A stretch of 64,000 nucleotides of DNA from Halodesulfovibrio sp. (GCF_025210605.1 NZ_JAOARI010000036.1:21164-85163); one strand, 5' to 3'; shown: positions 9,652 to 19,294, counted from the stretch's first letter. The notes: a model not told the origin generated them from the sequence alone. Translations and numbers: made by a program.

Positions 9652-10665
9652 ATGACGATTAAGAGAACATTGCTTATCGCGCTTTCTCTTGTGTTGTTTG
9701 CGACATCCGTAGTCCAGGCGCAAGAGTACATCCTTCAACCTAAAGTTGCCAGTTTCAACTTCCTTATTGACGACTCTGGCTCCATGATGATGCACGAAGC
9801 GCAAACAGGAGTTAAAAAGATCGTCCTTGCAAAACGAGTAATGCAGATGATCAACCAAGCGATGCCACCATTTGGTTGTATGATGGCAGCAGCGCAAACT
9901 TTTACTCCTTTCCAGCCAATTGTCGGCTACGGACCTTATGATCCTGCAGTAATGGCAAAAGCTATTAACTCCATTACTACAGATAAAGAGATCCGCGCAC
10001 GCTGGACAAGAATTGGTGAAGCATTCCAACTGCTCACACCAATGGCAACTCAGATGGCGCCTAAGAGTGCTGTAGTTATCGCAACTGACGGTGTTAACAA
10101 CATGGGTCCAGACCCAATTGAATCCCTGATGGGCTTCTACAATGCTAACCCGCAGACCTGCGTACACTTCATCTCTTTTGCTGACACTGCGGAAGGAAGC
10201 AGAACAATTATGGAGATGTTCAACCTCAACACTTGCTCAGTAATGGCAGACGGTAAAGCACTGCTTAACGACCCTGTTGCATTCAACGAGTTCATGGTTG
10301 ACGTATTCTACACTCCTACTGAAGTTGTTGACGAAGTCATGGTAATTGACAACGTGCTCTTCAAGTTCGATTCCTCTAAAATTCTTCCTGCAGCACGTCC
10401 TATCTTAGATGAAGCAGCACGCCTCATTATGTGCGGTCAGACTTGCACCACTGTTATCGGCCACACCGATTCCATTGGTACACCAGAATACAACATGGGT
10501 CTGTCACTCCGCCGTGCAGCCTCCGTACGCAACTACCTCATTAAGAAAGGCGTACCGGCTGACCGTATCAAAGTGATCGGTAAAGGCGAATTCGACCCTG
10601 AATTCTCAAACGATACAGCAGAAGGACGCAGACACAACCGTCGCGTAAACATCCTGCTTAACTAG
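9652..10665 (+). CDS. Secreted VWA-domain protein with C-terminal OmpA peptidoglycan-binding domain
   Basis: 337 residues. A signal peptide (about residues 1-23, cut after VQA) is followed by a von Willebrand factor A domain with an intact metal site: DDSGS at 40-44, a threonine in ARWTRIGEAF and the aspartate in ATDGVNN. The C-terminal third is an OmpA-like domain (NVLFKFDSSKILPAARPIL, then GHTDSIGTPEYN and NRRV) that binds peptidoglycan. It should sit in the periplasm or at the outer membrane inner face, tethered to the cell wall and presenting a metal-dependent binding domain. The GGAGGGG site upstream is strong. The partner is unknown. Three pairs of Cys (for example CMM, CVHF, CGQTC) may form disulfides. 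Confidence 0.9.
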   Translation: MTIKRTLLIALSLVLFATSVVQAQEYILQPKVASFNFLIDDSGSMMMHEAQTGVKKIVLAKRVMQMINQAMPPFGCMMAAAQTFTPFQPIVGYGPYDPAVMAKAINSITTDKEIRARWTRIGEAFQLLTPMATQMAPKSAVVIATDGVNNMGPDPIESLMGFYNANPQTCVHFISFADTAEGSRTIMEMFNLNTCSVMADGKALLNDPVAFNEFMVDVFYTPTEVVDEVMVIDNVLFKFDSSKILPAARPILDEAARLIMCGQTCTTVIGHTDSIGTPEYNMGLSLRRAASVRNYLIKKGVPADRIKVIGKGEFDPEFSNDTAEGRRHNRRVNILLN

Positions 10666-10678
10666 TACATAAAACAAG

Positions 10679-10708
10679 TGCCCGGCAGCTCAGGCTGTCG
10701 GGCATTTC
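10679..10708 (+). terminator. Terminator after VWA-OmpA gene
   Basis: TGCCCGGCAGC / GCTGTCGGGCA stem with one G-T pair and a 4-base loop, followed by TTTCT. Confidence 0.85.
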
Positions 10709-10810
10709 TGTGCGTCTAACTTAAAATGGCAACACCCTCAGCAGTTGGCCCCTGTAAATTACCAACATCAGCTACATTCGGTTTTGTCACCTAATCTTCA
10801 GGAGATTTTC

Positions 10811-11221
10811 ATGAAAAAGATTCTGGTTTTGTTCGTTATTGCGTGTGTTACATGTTTACTCAGCACTCCATCCAGCGCTATCACTCAGGAAGAATTAGAA
10901 AGCACATTACGCGTTCACGCAGCAAATAATCTCGACAGCATGTGCAAACAGATGCCGAACTGCGGTGGTAAAGTTGAAACAGAAAAGAAAACAAACGGTC
11001 AGTGGGCTCGCTCCTACTGCGACTTGAGAAAAGACACCATTCAAGTTGCTGTGCATCAAGTTAAAGAAACAGGAGCGTATGTCGGCGTTATCAAATACGT
11101 TAAAGTAAAATATGAGGCTGTCGGCGATTCAAAAGAATCTGCAATGCAACAGCCTTTCCGCGTGGTTCAACGAAACCGCATTACTAAAATTCGTCAATAT
11201 AAGAACGGACACTGGGAATAG
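10811..11221 (+). CDS. Small secreted protein of unknown function
   Basis: A 136-residue protein with a clear signal peptide (MKKILVLFVIACVTCLLS, cut near SSA at about 23). The mature part is basic and has Cys in SMCKQMPNCGG and SYCDLRKD, so disulfide bonding is possible. I chose ATG 10811 because it follows AGGAG at about 10799-10804; the longer version starting at 10745 has no site and lacks the N-terminal signal sequence. I do not recognise the family. It lies downstream of the VWA-OmpA gene in the same direction but after a terminator, so a shared role is only a guess. Confidence 0.8.
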   Translation: MKKILVLFVIACVTCLLSTPSSAITQEELESTLRVHAANNLDSMCKQMPNCGGKVETEKKTNGQWARSYCDLRKDTIQVAVHQVKETGAYVGVIKYVKVKYEAVGDSKESAMQQPFRVVQRNRITKIRQYKNGHWE

Positions 11222-11306
11222 AGAATAGCCACGCATCGAAGCGACATGACACTGATCGCGCCCTCTGTCGACTGAGACCTGGCACCAACGCTTTTCGATG
11301 CTTCTC
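11221..11306 (+). other. Long imperfect stem-loop downstream of small secreted protein
   Basis: GAGAA plus GCATCGAAGCG (11221-11243) pair with CGCTTTTCGATGC plus TTCTC (11289-11306), closing a loop of about 45 bases. It could be a 3' UTR stabiliser or a small RNA. There is no T tract directly after it; the nearest terminator is at 11327. Confidence 0.4.
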
Positions 11307-11326
11307 TTCCCACCCTATTACACACT

Positions 11327-11363
11327 AAAAAAGACCTGATACATTTCGTATCAGGTCTTTTTT
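11327..11363. terminator. Bidirectional terminator
   Basis: AAAAAAGACCTGATAC / GTATCAGGTCTTTTTT with a 5-base loop, flanked by A and T runs. It serves both the plus-strand gene ending at 11221 and the minus-strand gene ending at 11394. Confidence 0.95.
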
Positions 11364-11393
11364 ATAACTTTTTTTGACAATCCAAAAATATCT

Positions 11394-12995
11394 TTAGCTT
11401 CGCTTGGTCAACCCATACTTACGCAATTTGTACTGGAGCGTACGGCGACTGATACCAAGTGCATCAGCTGTGCGCTCCCTGTGTCCACCATTAGCATTCA
11501 ATGCTTCAATCAATGCCTGACGTTCAGCGTCATCCAAGGTTTTCGGGCGGGAAATAGTACGATTTCCGACACCAGCCTGTGGCGGCATAGGTGCTCCCTG
11601 CCTGCTATATCCTTGCTGCATGCCATAATTTGATTGACTATTGTACCCGCTCTGCCCACCAAAATCTGTACGGTTAAAGTCAGTAGGTGCAGAATAATTA
11701 TTTTGTCCGGTGGAATAATCAACTCCAGACGGAGCAGTAAAACTTTGCGCAGAATACGATGATCCCGCTGCCATTGATTCTGCCTGACCATATTGCGGTT
11801 GCTGAACAGGTTCAGGCGGAGCCGTAAGTAACGGCGGCAACGATTCTACATTAAGAATTTCCGAACGGGACAAAATAAGTGCACGCTCCAGCACATTCTC
11901 AAGCTCACGAACGTTACCCGGCCACGGATGCATGGTAAGCTTCTGCATAAAATCAGGGCTGACACCTCGCACGCTCTTACGGTTTTTCCGTCCCAGTTTG
12001 TCGAGGAGCCTGCTGACAAGCAGTGGAAGATCCTCAAGACGCTCACGCAGAGGAGGTGAGATGATTTCGAGAACATTAAGGCGGAAATATAAGTCTTCTC
12101 TAAACTCGCCTCTTGCCACAGATTCCCGTAAATTACGGTTTGTCGCAGCAATAATACGTACATCCACTTCAACAGGCTTTACCGCACCAAGCGGTTCAAC
12201 CACACGTTCCTGCAAGGCACGCAACAATTTTGCCTGAAGTTCAATCGGCATTTCACCGACCTCATCAAGAAATAATGTTCCACCTTTTGCAAGCTGGAAG
12301 CGCCCAGGCTTATCCTTTACCGCTCCCGTAAAAGCACCACGAACATAGCCGAACAATTCACTTTCCAGCAAATTGCCCGGTAACGCAGCGCAGTTGACCT
12401 TTACCATTGGAAACGCCGCACGGTTGCTCCGCTCGTGCAAGGCTTCTGCAATAAGCTCTTTCCCTGTACCGGATTCACCCATTACAAGCACGGTTGCTTC
12501 TGTAGGGCCTACCTGACGGATAAGCTCAAGCATATCCTGCATAGCAGCGCAGCCACCGATGATTTTTTCTGATGGATCATTCCCAATAAATTTTTTGCGT
12601 AAATTATCGTTTTCAGCCAGCAGCCTGCCATGTGTGTAGGCTTTTTCAAGCACAGCAATAAGTTCATCATTATCAGCAGGCTTACTCAGGTAATCAAATG
12701 CACCGCGCTTCATAGCTTCTACCGCCGACCCTACAGTTCCAAAAGCGGTAAGCATAATAACAGGAAGATTAGGATATTTTTCCTGAATTATTGCCAGAGT
12801 CTCACTACCGTCAATACCAGTCATTCGCATATCTAAGAGAACAACATTCACATTGTGGGATGCAAGATGCTCAATACCAGCTTCACCGGAGCTTGCCTCC
12901 GCAACGCTCCATCCAGCATCTTCCACAACAGCGCGCACCATCATTCGCAGCGCCGGTTCATCATCAATAACTAACAATTGCTTATTATATGACAT
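11394..12995 (-). CDS. Sigma-54-dependent response regulator (NtrC/ZraR type) with low-complexity linker
   Basis: 533 residues: receiver (acceptor Asp in VVLLDMRMTGIDG), sigma-54 AAA+ domain, and a Fis-type helix-turn-helix at the C-terminus (RTADALGISRRTLQYKLRKY). The AAA+ domain has Walker A GESGTGKE, the sigma-54 contact loop GAFTGA and Walker B GGTLFLDEVGEM. Between the AAA+ and DNA-binding domains lies an unusual stretch of about 86 residues (391-476) rich in Gln, Gly, Ser, Tyr and Asn. ATG 12995 is preferred: it has GAGG 6 bases upstream and overlaps the kinase stop by 11 bases, a normal coupled arrangement; the longer form from 13064 would run far into the kinase gene. It should activate sigma-54 promoters when phosphorylated by the adjacent kinase. 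Targets are unknown. Confidence 0.93.
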   Translation of the reverse strand: MSYNKQLLVIDDEPALRMMVRAVVEDAGWSVAEASSGEAGIEHLASHNVNVVLLDMRMTGIDGSETLAIIQEKYPNLPVIMLTAFGTVGSAVEAMKRGAFDYLSKPADNDELIAVLEKAYTHGRLLAENDNLRKKFIGNDPSEKIIGGCAAMQDMLELIRQVGPTEATVLVMGESGTGKELIAEALHERSNRAAFPMVKVNCAALPGNLLESELFGYVRGAFTGAVKDKPGRFQLAKGGTLFLDEVGEMPIELQAKLLRALQERVVEPLGAVKPVEVDVRIIAATNRNLRESVARGEFREDLYFRLNVLEIISPPLRERLEDLPLLVSRLLDKLGRKNRKSVRGVSPDFMQKLTMHPWPGNVRELENVLERALILSRSEILNVESLPPLLTAPPEPVQQPQYGQAESMAAGSSYSAQSFTAPSGVDYSTGQNNYSAPTDFNRTDFGGQSGYNSQSNYGMQQGYSRQGAPMPPQAGVGNRTISRPKTLDDAERQALIEALNANGGHRERTADALGISRRTLQYKLRKYGLTKRS

Positions 12996-14685
12996 ACTGT
13001 TCCTCATCTTCCACGTCGGGGAAAAAGAGTGCAATGGTGCAACCGCGTCCGGCATTTGATTCAATTAATGCCTTACCTTCGTGCTCCATCATTGTTTTAT
13101 GTACCAGCGCAAGCCCAAGACCAGTGCCTTTTGACTTCGTGGTGAAAAACGGCTCAAACGCCTGATCTATCTGCTGCTTTTTCATACCTGGACCATTGTC
13201 CCGAACAAAAATCCATACACCGTCTTCACCATATGCAGACGCAATATGAATATGCTTGCTCTCAATGTCCGAGGCATCCAGCGCATCCAGACTATTTAAC
13301 ATTAAATTAATAAGTGTCTGCTTCAATAAATCAGCATCCGCCTGCACATACGGAGATTCTAGGCTTACCTCAAACTGTACGTTTTTGCCTTCCAAATCGA
13401 ACCGCAGCAAGTTGCTGATACCTTCAGCAAGTTCGATAAGATCAACTTCTTCTTTTTGCACAGCACGAGGGCGAGAAAGATACAACAAATCAGTGATAAC
13501 TCGGTTCAGCCTGTCAGCTTCCGTAATCATTGTTTGCGCGTACGTTTCATCCGGTTCGCTGCCTTTAAATTTTTTCGCAAAATATTGAGCAAACCCACGC
13601 AGCGCACTCAGTGGATTTCGAATTTCATGCGCCATGCCCGCTGCAATTGTACCCAGCGCAGCCATTTTTTCGGCATCTTGTAGACTTTTTTCCAACTCAC
13701 GGAATCGTGTTCGATCACGAACAAGTACAAGGCGCGACCCTGCTTCTTTATGTTCTTTAAGTGGTACAGAAAGAATCTCCAGATGCGTTCCCTGAACAGT
13801 GACCTGCTCCCAGTTAGCATTGGAATCTTCCGGCAAATTTTTGAAGCAGTTGGCTAAATCTTCCGGCAACGCGGAAACAGATAATCCGGCGAGTCCGCTA
13901 CCTTTTGCTTTAAACACATCATGTGCCGCAGGGTTTGCTGCTCTAATTACGTTATCTGGACTGACAATTAGAAGTCCGTCCGGCAGATTATCCAGCAAGC
14001 GAGCCTGAAAACGCTCAAGCTGCAACGCTTTGCCAGCAAGCTCGCGTCGTTTAAGCAGAGCCATAGCAAGCGCCCATGTAAAAATCGCAGCTACGAGAAT
14101 ATAAGCAGCCTGAAACAAAGCGTTTTGCTTAAACCCTTTGTACACTGCAAAGTGCTTGGTCATATCCAGACCAACTACAAGAAATGTATTTTTAGAAGGC
14201 ACATCAGGCTCAAGCGAATGTACATCTAACCCTTTGCTATGCTTTGCATAAACATACACACGGTGTTTTCCGAATTTAGCAATCCCATTCCATGTGCCAG
14301 TCTGCACCATTGTCGGAATTGCTTGTTGTGGAAAAAGGATACTATTTGCTGCTCCGCCTTCAAGCGATGAAAGGATTTGTCCGCCTTTTTCATCAAGCAG
14401 ACCTACAAACATTACTTCTCCGCTTTTTTGAAGCTCGCGGAAGAACTTAGCAGTGCTTGGCAAACCAGCTACTTGCCCATTTTGTGTCAAGATACCAGTG
14501 CGCAACGAAATATCAACAGATTGGAGCACAGAACGCGCTGTAAGCTGAAGGTGCTGTAACCGCGCCTCTTCCTGCTGCCGTAATGTTTGTCCTGTTGAAA
14601 CAATGAGCGAAAGCCCGATGGTAATCAATGTTACAATCGCAATAATAATCGTGCTTCGCTCTTTACTTAAATCAGCAATTTCCAT
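12985..14685 (-). CDS. Membrane sensor histidine kinase (ZraS/AtoS type)
   Basis: 566 residues. An N-terminal membrane helix (about 12-32), a periplasmic sensor region of roughly 150 residues, a second helix (AAYILVAAIFTWALAMALL), a PAS domain (about 230-330), a dimerisation domain with the phospho-histidine in AAGMAHEIRNPLSALRGF, and an ATPase domain with an N box (NLMLNSLDALDA), DNGPGM and TTKSKGTGLGLALV. I chose ATG 14685, which has AGGA 5 bases upstream, over the longer reading to 14745. It forms a two-gene unit with the regulator that follows. The periplasmic part suggests an envelope or external signal. Confidence 0.93.
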   Translation of the reverse strand: MEIADLSKERSTIIIAIVTLITIGLSLIVSTGQTLRQQEEARLQHLQLTARSVLQSVDISLRTGILTQNGQVAGLPSTAKFFRELQKSGEVMFVGLLDEKGGQILSSLEGGAANSILFPQQAIPTMVQTGTWNGIAKFGKHRVYVYAKHSKGLDVHSLEPDVPSKNTFLVVGLDMTKHFAVYKGFKQNALFQAAYILVAAIFTWALAMALLKRRELAGKALQLERFQARLLDNLPDGLLIVSPDNVIRAANPAAHDVFKAKGSGLAGLSVSALPEDLANCFKNLPEDSNANWEQVTVQGTHLEILSVPLKEHKEAGSRLVLVRDRTRFRELEKSLQDAEKMAALGTIAAGMAHEIRNPLSALRGFAQYFAKKFKGSEPDETYAQTMITEADRLNRVITDLLYLSRPRAVQKEEVDLIELAEGISNLLRFDLEGKNVQFEVSLESPYVQADADLLKQTLINLMLNSLDALDASDIESKHIHIASAYGEDGVWIFVRDNGPGMKKQQIDQAFEPFFTTKSKGTGLGLALVHKTMMEHEGKALIESNAGRGCTIALFFPDVEDEEQYVI

Positions 14686-14841
14686 GTAAATCCTAATCTC
14701 GTCAAAATAGAAGGGAACTGGAGCAATACACTTGCGCCCGAGCATCTGCTACGCATTTATGAAAAAGTCATGCCAAAGTGACTTTTTTTGCACAAGTGCA
14801 GTCATCCCTGCAAGTTATTACACATTTCGTATAATAAAAAA

Positions 14842-14868
14842 GGTCTTCAACCATAACGGTTGAAGACC
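14842..14868 (-). terminator. Terminator of AsmA-like gene
   Basis: Perfect 11-bp stem GGTCTTCAACC / GGTTGAAGACC with a 5-base loop. Read on the minus strand it is followed by a T run. Confidence 0.9.
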
Positions 14869-14889
14869 AATGTGCATTTTATATCACAT

Positions 14890-14910
14890 TTGCACAAGTT
14901 TTTTGTGCAA
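14890..14910. repeat. Short perfect inverted repeat
   Basis: TTGCACAA and TTGTGCAA are separated by 5 bases, just downstream of the AsmA-like gene. Related TTGCAC and TTGCACAAG copies occur nearby at about 14791 and 14927. Function is unknown; it may be a regulator site or an mRNA hairpin. Confidence 0.4.
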
Positions 14911-14933
14911 TCAACTGCACAACAAACTTGCAC

Positions 14934-17900
14934 TTAACGCAAAGAAGGCAATAAATCCACAGCCCTGAACGGAATCAAAAGCGCATCTTTGAGTATTGAG
15001 AACACACCACCACCAATTTTACCAAAGGTACGTGGAACAACACTCAAGCCATCCACTGTAATCTGAGGGTTATCCCAACTTCCGGTAATCGTGACAGGTA
15101 CAGTAGGAATACGTGCATAGGTAACACTCACCTTGTAGTCAATATTTCGATTCGGCAGATCAATTTTTCCACCGCCGCGCATATCAACAAATGGAGAAGT
15201 TACAGCAAAATTATTGCTACTCATAATCCCCTGTCGGATATTTCCATCGCTGACAGCAGATCTGAATGTTGTTTTATCAATTTCACCTTGTCTGTTTTTA
15301 CTAAAGCCAAAGAAACCGTCTCTGATAGCTACACCCCATATTCCATCAAGATTAGCTAGAATATCATGGCTGGAGCCAAGGTTTCCGCGAACTTCCAAAT
15401 ACCCTGTTGCTGTACCGCCAAGATAATCCTGTCCAGCTGCTCCTTTAGACGCAAGAGCAAGGTCTACACCATTAATGTTCGCTACAAGGCGACTTTCCAG
15501 CCTGTTTTTCAAGACACCTGAAAACTCGCCGGAGAACGTTCCTCTATACATTTGCGCTTCCAGCGGACCTATCTGAACTTGTCCACCGCTAATCGTCACT
15601 GGCGTAACAAGCCGCTGCAATTCAATAGGCTCAAAGCGCAAGTTATTGACTTTAAGACTTCCTTTAACATCAACGTCTCTCAGCCATGCAAGATCCCAAG
15701 GTTTTTTATTAAAAATTTTAGCGCGATAATTAATGTTATCAGGTGGGAAATAGCGTTTGAGCATAACATCACCGAGTGCAACATCTGCTCGCACTGTCGG
15801 TATGTCATTGTTCAGATTGACTAAAAGAGATCCTTGGAGCGTAGAATTATCTATCGTTCCGACAACATTATACAAAGCATAGCGCCCGTCACGAAAATCA
15901 AACTCACCGCGCAACGTTGCCCGACCAAAGACTGTAGGGTCGCGCGGCTGCCAGCGTAGTAAATTCATGATACGCAGTGTCGGGCGTAAATCGATGCCGG
16001 TTCCGACGAATCTTCCTCGAAATTCCGGTGCACTAACAAATTTTTTGACATCTCCGCTAACAGAGACGCGCTGATTTTGAAACGCAAACACACCATCGCG
16101 AATAGATACGTCTTCCGTTTCCAGATTATACGTTGCCTTACTTACTAGCCGTGCAGAAAGAGGTATTACCTGCGCCCGTGAAGTTACATTACCGTACCAA
16201 GTTGTATCCAAATCAATGTCAGTACCACGAACAGGCAGCACCCGTTCTGCGCTCATGATAATTGGACCTTTTACTCTGGTAAGGTACGAGTCGTCGCCAC
16301 TTTTTGTTTCAAAAAATACGGACAAATCCCAATTGTACGGTAAGTCGTTTCCTGCTTCATCTGGCTTTTTGCTCAGGCTATTTCCTGACAAATCAATTTT
16401 AAGCTGCTTAAAAAAGTTTTGTTTAGAAACCATGTTGCCGTCAGCATCTTTTTTCGGAAGAGATTTGACATAGCCATTAGTAAAAATGGCGTTAATCTTT
16501 CCTCCAAGCCCTGCGACCAATCCATACACAGTACGAGCCTTAGCACGCACATCAACTGTGCCATCCGCAACACCGGAAATAATGGAGTCCCCTGCTAAAA
16601 TCCGGCTTATATCTTGTGTCTGCACCTTGTTAAAAGTAGCCTGTAGCCGCAAATCATCTGCAATGGTCAAAAGCGCATCCACACTTCCGCCATACGCATT
16701 ACCTATTTTATATGATGTTAAGGTATCCTCATTGGGAGCAGGCCAACAACGGAAGGCAAGACCACCTATGGTAAAGCCATGTGCAGTCGCTTCTTTTGCA
16801 CCTATACGAATATCGTATCCAACAGAAAGCTCGGCAAGAGACTGTTCATCTTTTTTTGTTGTATCATCTGAGTCAAGTCGAAAGACAGGTGGCGCATCAT
16901 TCGCCGGTTTCGGCAATACCTTTGGCGGGTTCACTCCTATCTCAGGAAAGATTTTATTTACATCAACACGGTCACCTGACGCATCGATAAAAATTACAGG
17001 CTTCGCAAAATCCTTTACGCCCCCAACACCCGCAAGCGGCATGCCCAACACAGTGGCTGTCAGCTTATCAGACCAGATATGATCTTTTGTAACTTCCAAA
17101 GAAAGTTTTCCGTCAATATTATCGAGAGCATGGTTCAAGCTCGTAGGTAAATTTTCTGTAAACCCGAACCAATATGGAAGGCTAAACCCTTTGACTTCAG
17201 CGTTGCCTACCAGCTTCCAATTTTCATTCGTCATATCTGACAAGTCACCAGAGAACGTCAGACGACCAGCGGCAACAGACGCCTTCAGCTCTTCCAAAAT
17301 AAGCTTACTGGCGGGCAAATCCAAGGCCACTTTCGTTTGTATTGACGTAGGAATAGTACGCCCTTCCAGCTCGATGTCCCCTTGCCAATCTACCGTACCG
17401 AGAAAGTTCTCAGCCATAAGTGTTGCAGTAGTAAAATCGCTCTCGCCTACAACCTTAAGCTGCCCCTTTGCAGGCAAAAAATTGCTTTCAACTGAACAAG
17501 AGAGATCAAACGCAGTCTTTGAAGAAAGGTCTACGTTTAGGAAAATATTCGAAGCAGATACAAACTCTCTACCGTTCGGAGTGGTTCGCTCAAACACGAC
17601 CTTGCCACGTTGGATGGCAATACCTTGCAAATCGAAGCCGCCAGCGATTTTTCCTAGATCAAATTGCGTATCAACATTCGCAACTTCATCTTTTTTCCCG
17701 CTTGCCAAAAGGTCTTCAGAAAGAATAAGTTCTATATCTTGAAGTGTTACATGGTCGATAAACACCTTGCCGGAAAACAGCATTGGTATATCCACGCTGG
17801 ATTGGATACCACCGACCGCTAGAAACTTCTTCTGCGTAACCGGATCAATCACCTGTACACCTGAGGCATCAATTGCCAATGGCACAATAGATAACTCAAG

Positions 17901-18068
17901 ATCGCCTGTAATCTTCCATTCGTATCCGGTAGCATCAGTTAATCTGCGTTCAATAAGTTCCGGAAAATTGGAAGACTGTATATACCATCCTGCATACGTT
18001 AACACACCGCCGATACACACGGTAATAAAAAGAAAAAAATAAAGTACGATACGTGTTGCTGGACGCAC
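14934..18068 (-). CDS. Large AsmA-family inner-membrane protein
   Basis: About 1044 residues with one N-terminal membrane helix (IVLYFFLFITVCIGGVLTYAGW) and a long periplasmic part of repeating beta-rich segments, as in AsmA/YhdP-like proteins now thought to bridge the envelope and move phospholipids. AsmA features include the N-terminal ...RLTDATGYEWKITGDLELSI block and the C-terminal DYKVSVTYARIPTVPVTITGSWDNPQI-type ending. I prefer GTG 18068, with GAGG 6 bases upstream, over TTG 18080, which lacks a site. It has its own terminator. Its exact role here is inferred from the family only. Confidence 0.85.
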   Translation of the reverse strand: MRPATRIVLYFFLFITVCIGGVLTYAGWYIQSSNFPELIERRLTDATGYEWKITGDLELSIVPLAIDASGVQVIDPVTQKKFLAVGGIQSSVDIPMLFSGKVFIDHVTLQDIELILSEDLLASGKKDEVANVDTQFDLGKIAGGFDLQGIAIQRGKVVFERTTPNGREFVSASNIFLNVDLSSKTAFDLSCSVESNFLPAKGQLKVVGESDFTTATLMAENFLGTVDWQGDIELEGRTIPTSIQTKVALDLPASKLILEELKASVAAGRLTFSGDLSDMTNENWKLVGNAEVKGFSLPYWFGFTENLPTSLNHALDNIDGKLSLEVTKDHIWSDKLTATVLGMPLAGVGGVKDFAKPVIFIDASGDRVDVNKIFPEIGVNPPKVLPKPANDAPPVFRLDSDDTTKKDEQSLAELSVGYDIRIGAKEATAHGFTIGGLAFRCWPAPNEDTLTSYKIGNAYGGSVDALLTIADDLRLQATFNKVQTQDISRILAGDSIISGVADGTVDVRAKARTVYGLVAGLGGKINAIFTNGYVKSLPKKDADGNMVSKQNFFKQLKIDLSGNSLSKKPDEAGNDLPYNWDLSVFFETKSGDDSYLTRVKGPIIMSAERVLPVRGTDIDLDTTWYGNVTSRAQVIPLSARLVSKATYNLETEDVSIRDGVFAFQNQRVSVSGDVKKFVSAPEFRGRFVGTGIDLRPTLRIMNLLRWQPRDPTVFGRATLRGEFDFRDGRYALYNVVGTIDNSTLQGSLLVNLNNDIPTVRADVALGDVMLKRYFPPDNINYRAKIFNKKPWDLAWLRDVDVKGSLKVNNLRFEPIELQRLVTPVTISGGQVQIGPLEAQMYRGTFSGEFSGVLKNRLESRLVANINGVDLALASKGAAGQDYLGGTATGYLEVRGNLGSSHDILANLDGIWGVAIRDGFFGFSKNRQGEIDKTTFRSAVSDGNIRQGIMSSNNFAVTSPFVDMRGGGKIDLPNRNIDYKVSVTYARIPTVPVTITGSWDNPQITVDGLSVVPRTFGKIGGGVFSILKDALLIPFRAVDLLPSLR

Positions 18069-18334
18069 TATAGACCTCAAAAAATTTATGGTTCAAGACT
18101 ATTCAATGTGACACTCTACTATACGCAGTCAATAAAGCAAATACGTCTTGTAAAAACAGCAAAAGAAATACCTTTGCCAAATACTATAGCTAACTCACTG
18201 TAAAGCTGCTATTTACACTCTACAGTTTTCAAAAACAACTGTACCATTGCAGTTAACCACGGTGCTATTCACCATAAATAATAATCGTCCCTGCTTATGC
18301 AACAGGGGATGCTTATCTACTGGAGTAACGTATT

Positions 18335-19294
18335 ATGAAAGCAGTCATTCTTGATGGTCAAACACTTAATCCGGGTGATAATCCGTGGACTCCAATCGAA
18401 CGCATTCTTCCTGTCACACTTCACGAAAAAACTGTTAATGAAGACATTATTGACCGCAGTAAAGATGCTGAAATCTTGCTTACAAATAAAACGCCGCTGA
18501 CGCGAGAAACTCTTTTACAGCTGCCAAAACTTAAATATATCGGAGTGCTTGCCACAGGTTATGATGTTGTTGACATTGATGCTGCCGCTGAATTGGGTAT
18601 TGTAGTGACCAACACGCCGGGCTATGCCAATAACGCTGTGCCTGAGCATGTATTCGCTCTTATTTTTGAATGCTATCGACAGATAGGCTTACACTCCAAA
18701 CAGGTAAAACATGGCGAATGGGGACAAAATGGTCAATTCTGCTTCTGGAATACTCCTCAACGGGAATTAGGCGGAAAAACAATCGGAATAATCGGATTCG
18801 GTAATACTGGTAACAATGTTGCCCGTATTGCAAATGGGTTCGGTATGAATATTCTCGCCTACGCGCCCCGACCTAAGCCACTACCCAAGTACAGTAACTT
18901 CAACTATGCGGAACTAAGTGATGTTCTCGCTCAATCAGACATCGTCACCTTGCATTGCCCTCTCACAGAAGACACAAAGCATATCATCAACGAAGCGTCT
19001 TTGAAAATAATGAAGCAGGATGCAATCATCATTAACACTGCAAGAGGTCCACTTTTAGAAGAGCAAGCTGTTGCAGATGCTCTCATTCAAGGCAAACTAG
19101 GCGGACTGGCAGTAGATGTGGTGAGTCAAGAACCGATAGCAAGCGACCACCCTTTCCTCAGCACACCAAACACCTTCATCACCCCACACCTTGCGTGGGC
19201 AACAATTGAAGCACGTATGGCGCTTATGCAAATTGCTGCGGATAATATTAAAGCTTTCCTTGCTGGAACGCCACACAATGTTGTTACTAGCTAA
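18335..19294 (+). CDS. D-2-hydroxyacid dehydrogenase, probable glycerate dehydrogenase / hydroxypyruvate reductase
   Basis: A 319-residue NAD(P)-dependent dehydrogenase. The nucleotide-binding loop is GIIGFGNTGNNVA (about 151-163). The catalytic triad is in place: Arg in NTARGP, Glu in SQEP and His in TPHLAWA. The overall pattern (GVLATGYDVVDIDAA, NTPGYANNAVPEHVFALI) matches the HprA glycerate dehydrogenase subgroup, which reduces hydroxypyruvate to glycerate, but the substrate cannot be fixed from sequence. The ATG follows GGAG 9 bases upstream. It is divergent from the AsmA-like gene. Confidence 0.88.
   Translation: MKAVILDGQTLNPGDNPWTPIERILPVTLHEKTVNEDIIDRSKDAEILLTNKTPLTRETLLQLPKLKYIGVLATGYDVVDIDAAAELGIVVTNTPGYANNAVPEHVFALIFECYRQIGLHSKQVKHGEWGQNGQFCFWNTPQRELGGKTIGIIGFGNTGNNVARIANGFGMNILAYAPRPKPLPKYSNFNYAELSDVLAQSDIVTLHCPLTEDTKHIINEASLKIMKQDAIIINTARGPLLEEQAVADALIQGKLGGLAVDVVSQEPIASDHPFLSTPNTFITPHLAWATIEARMALMQIAADNIKAFLAGTPHNVVTS

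Noticed and set aside
11282..11296. Sigma-54 promoter (TGGCAC at about 11279)
   Set aside because: No TTGC at the -12 place and no plus-strand gene downstream before the terminator.
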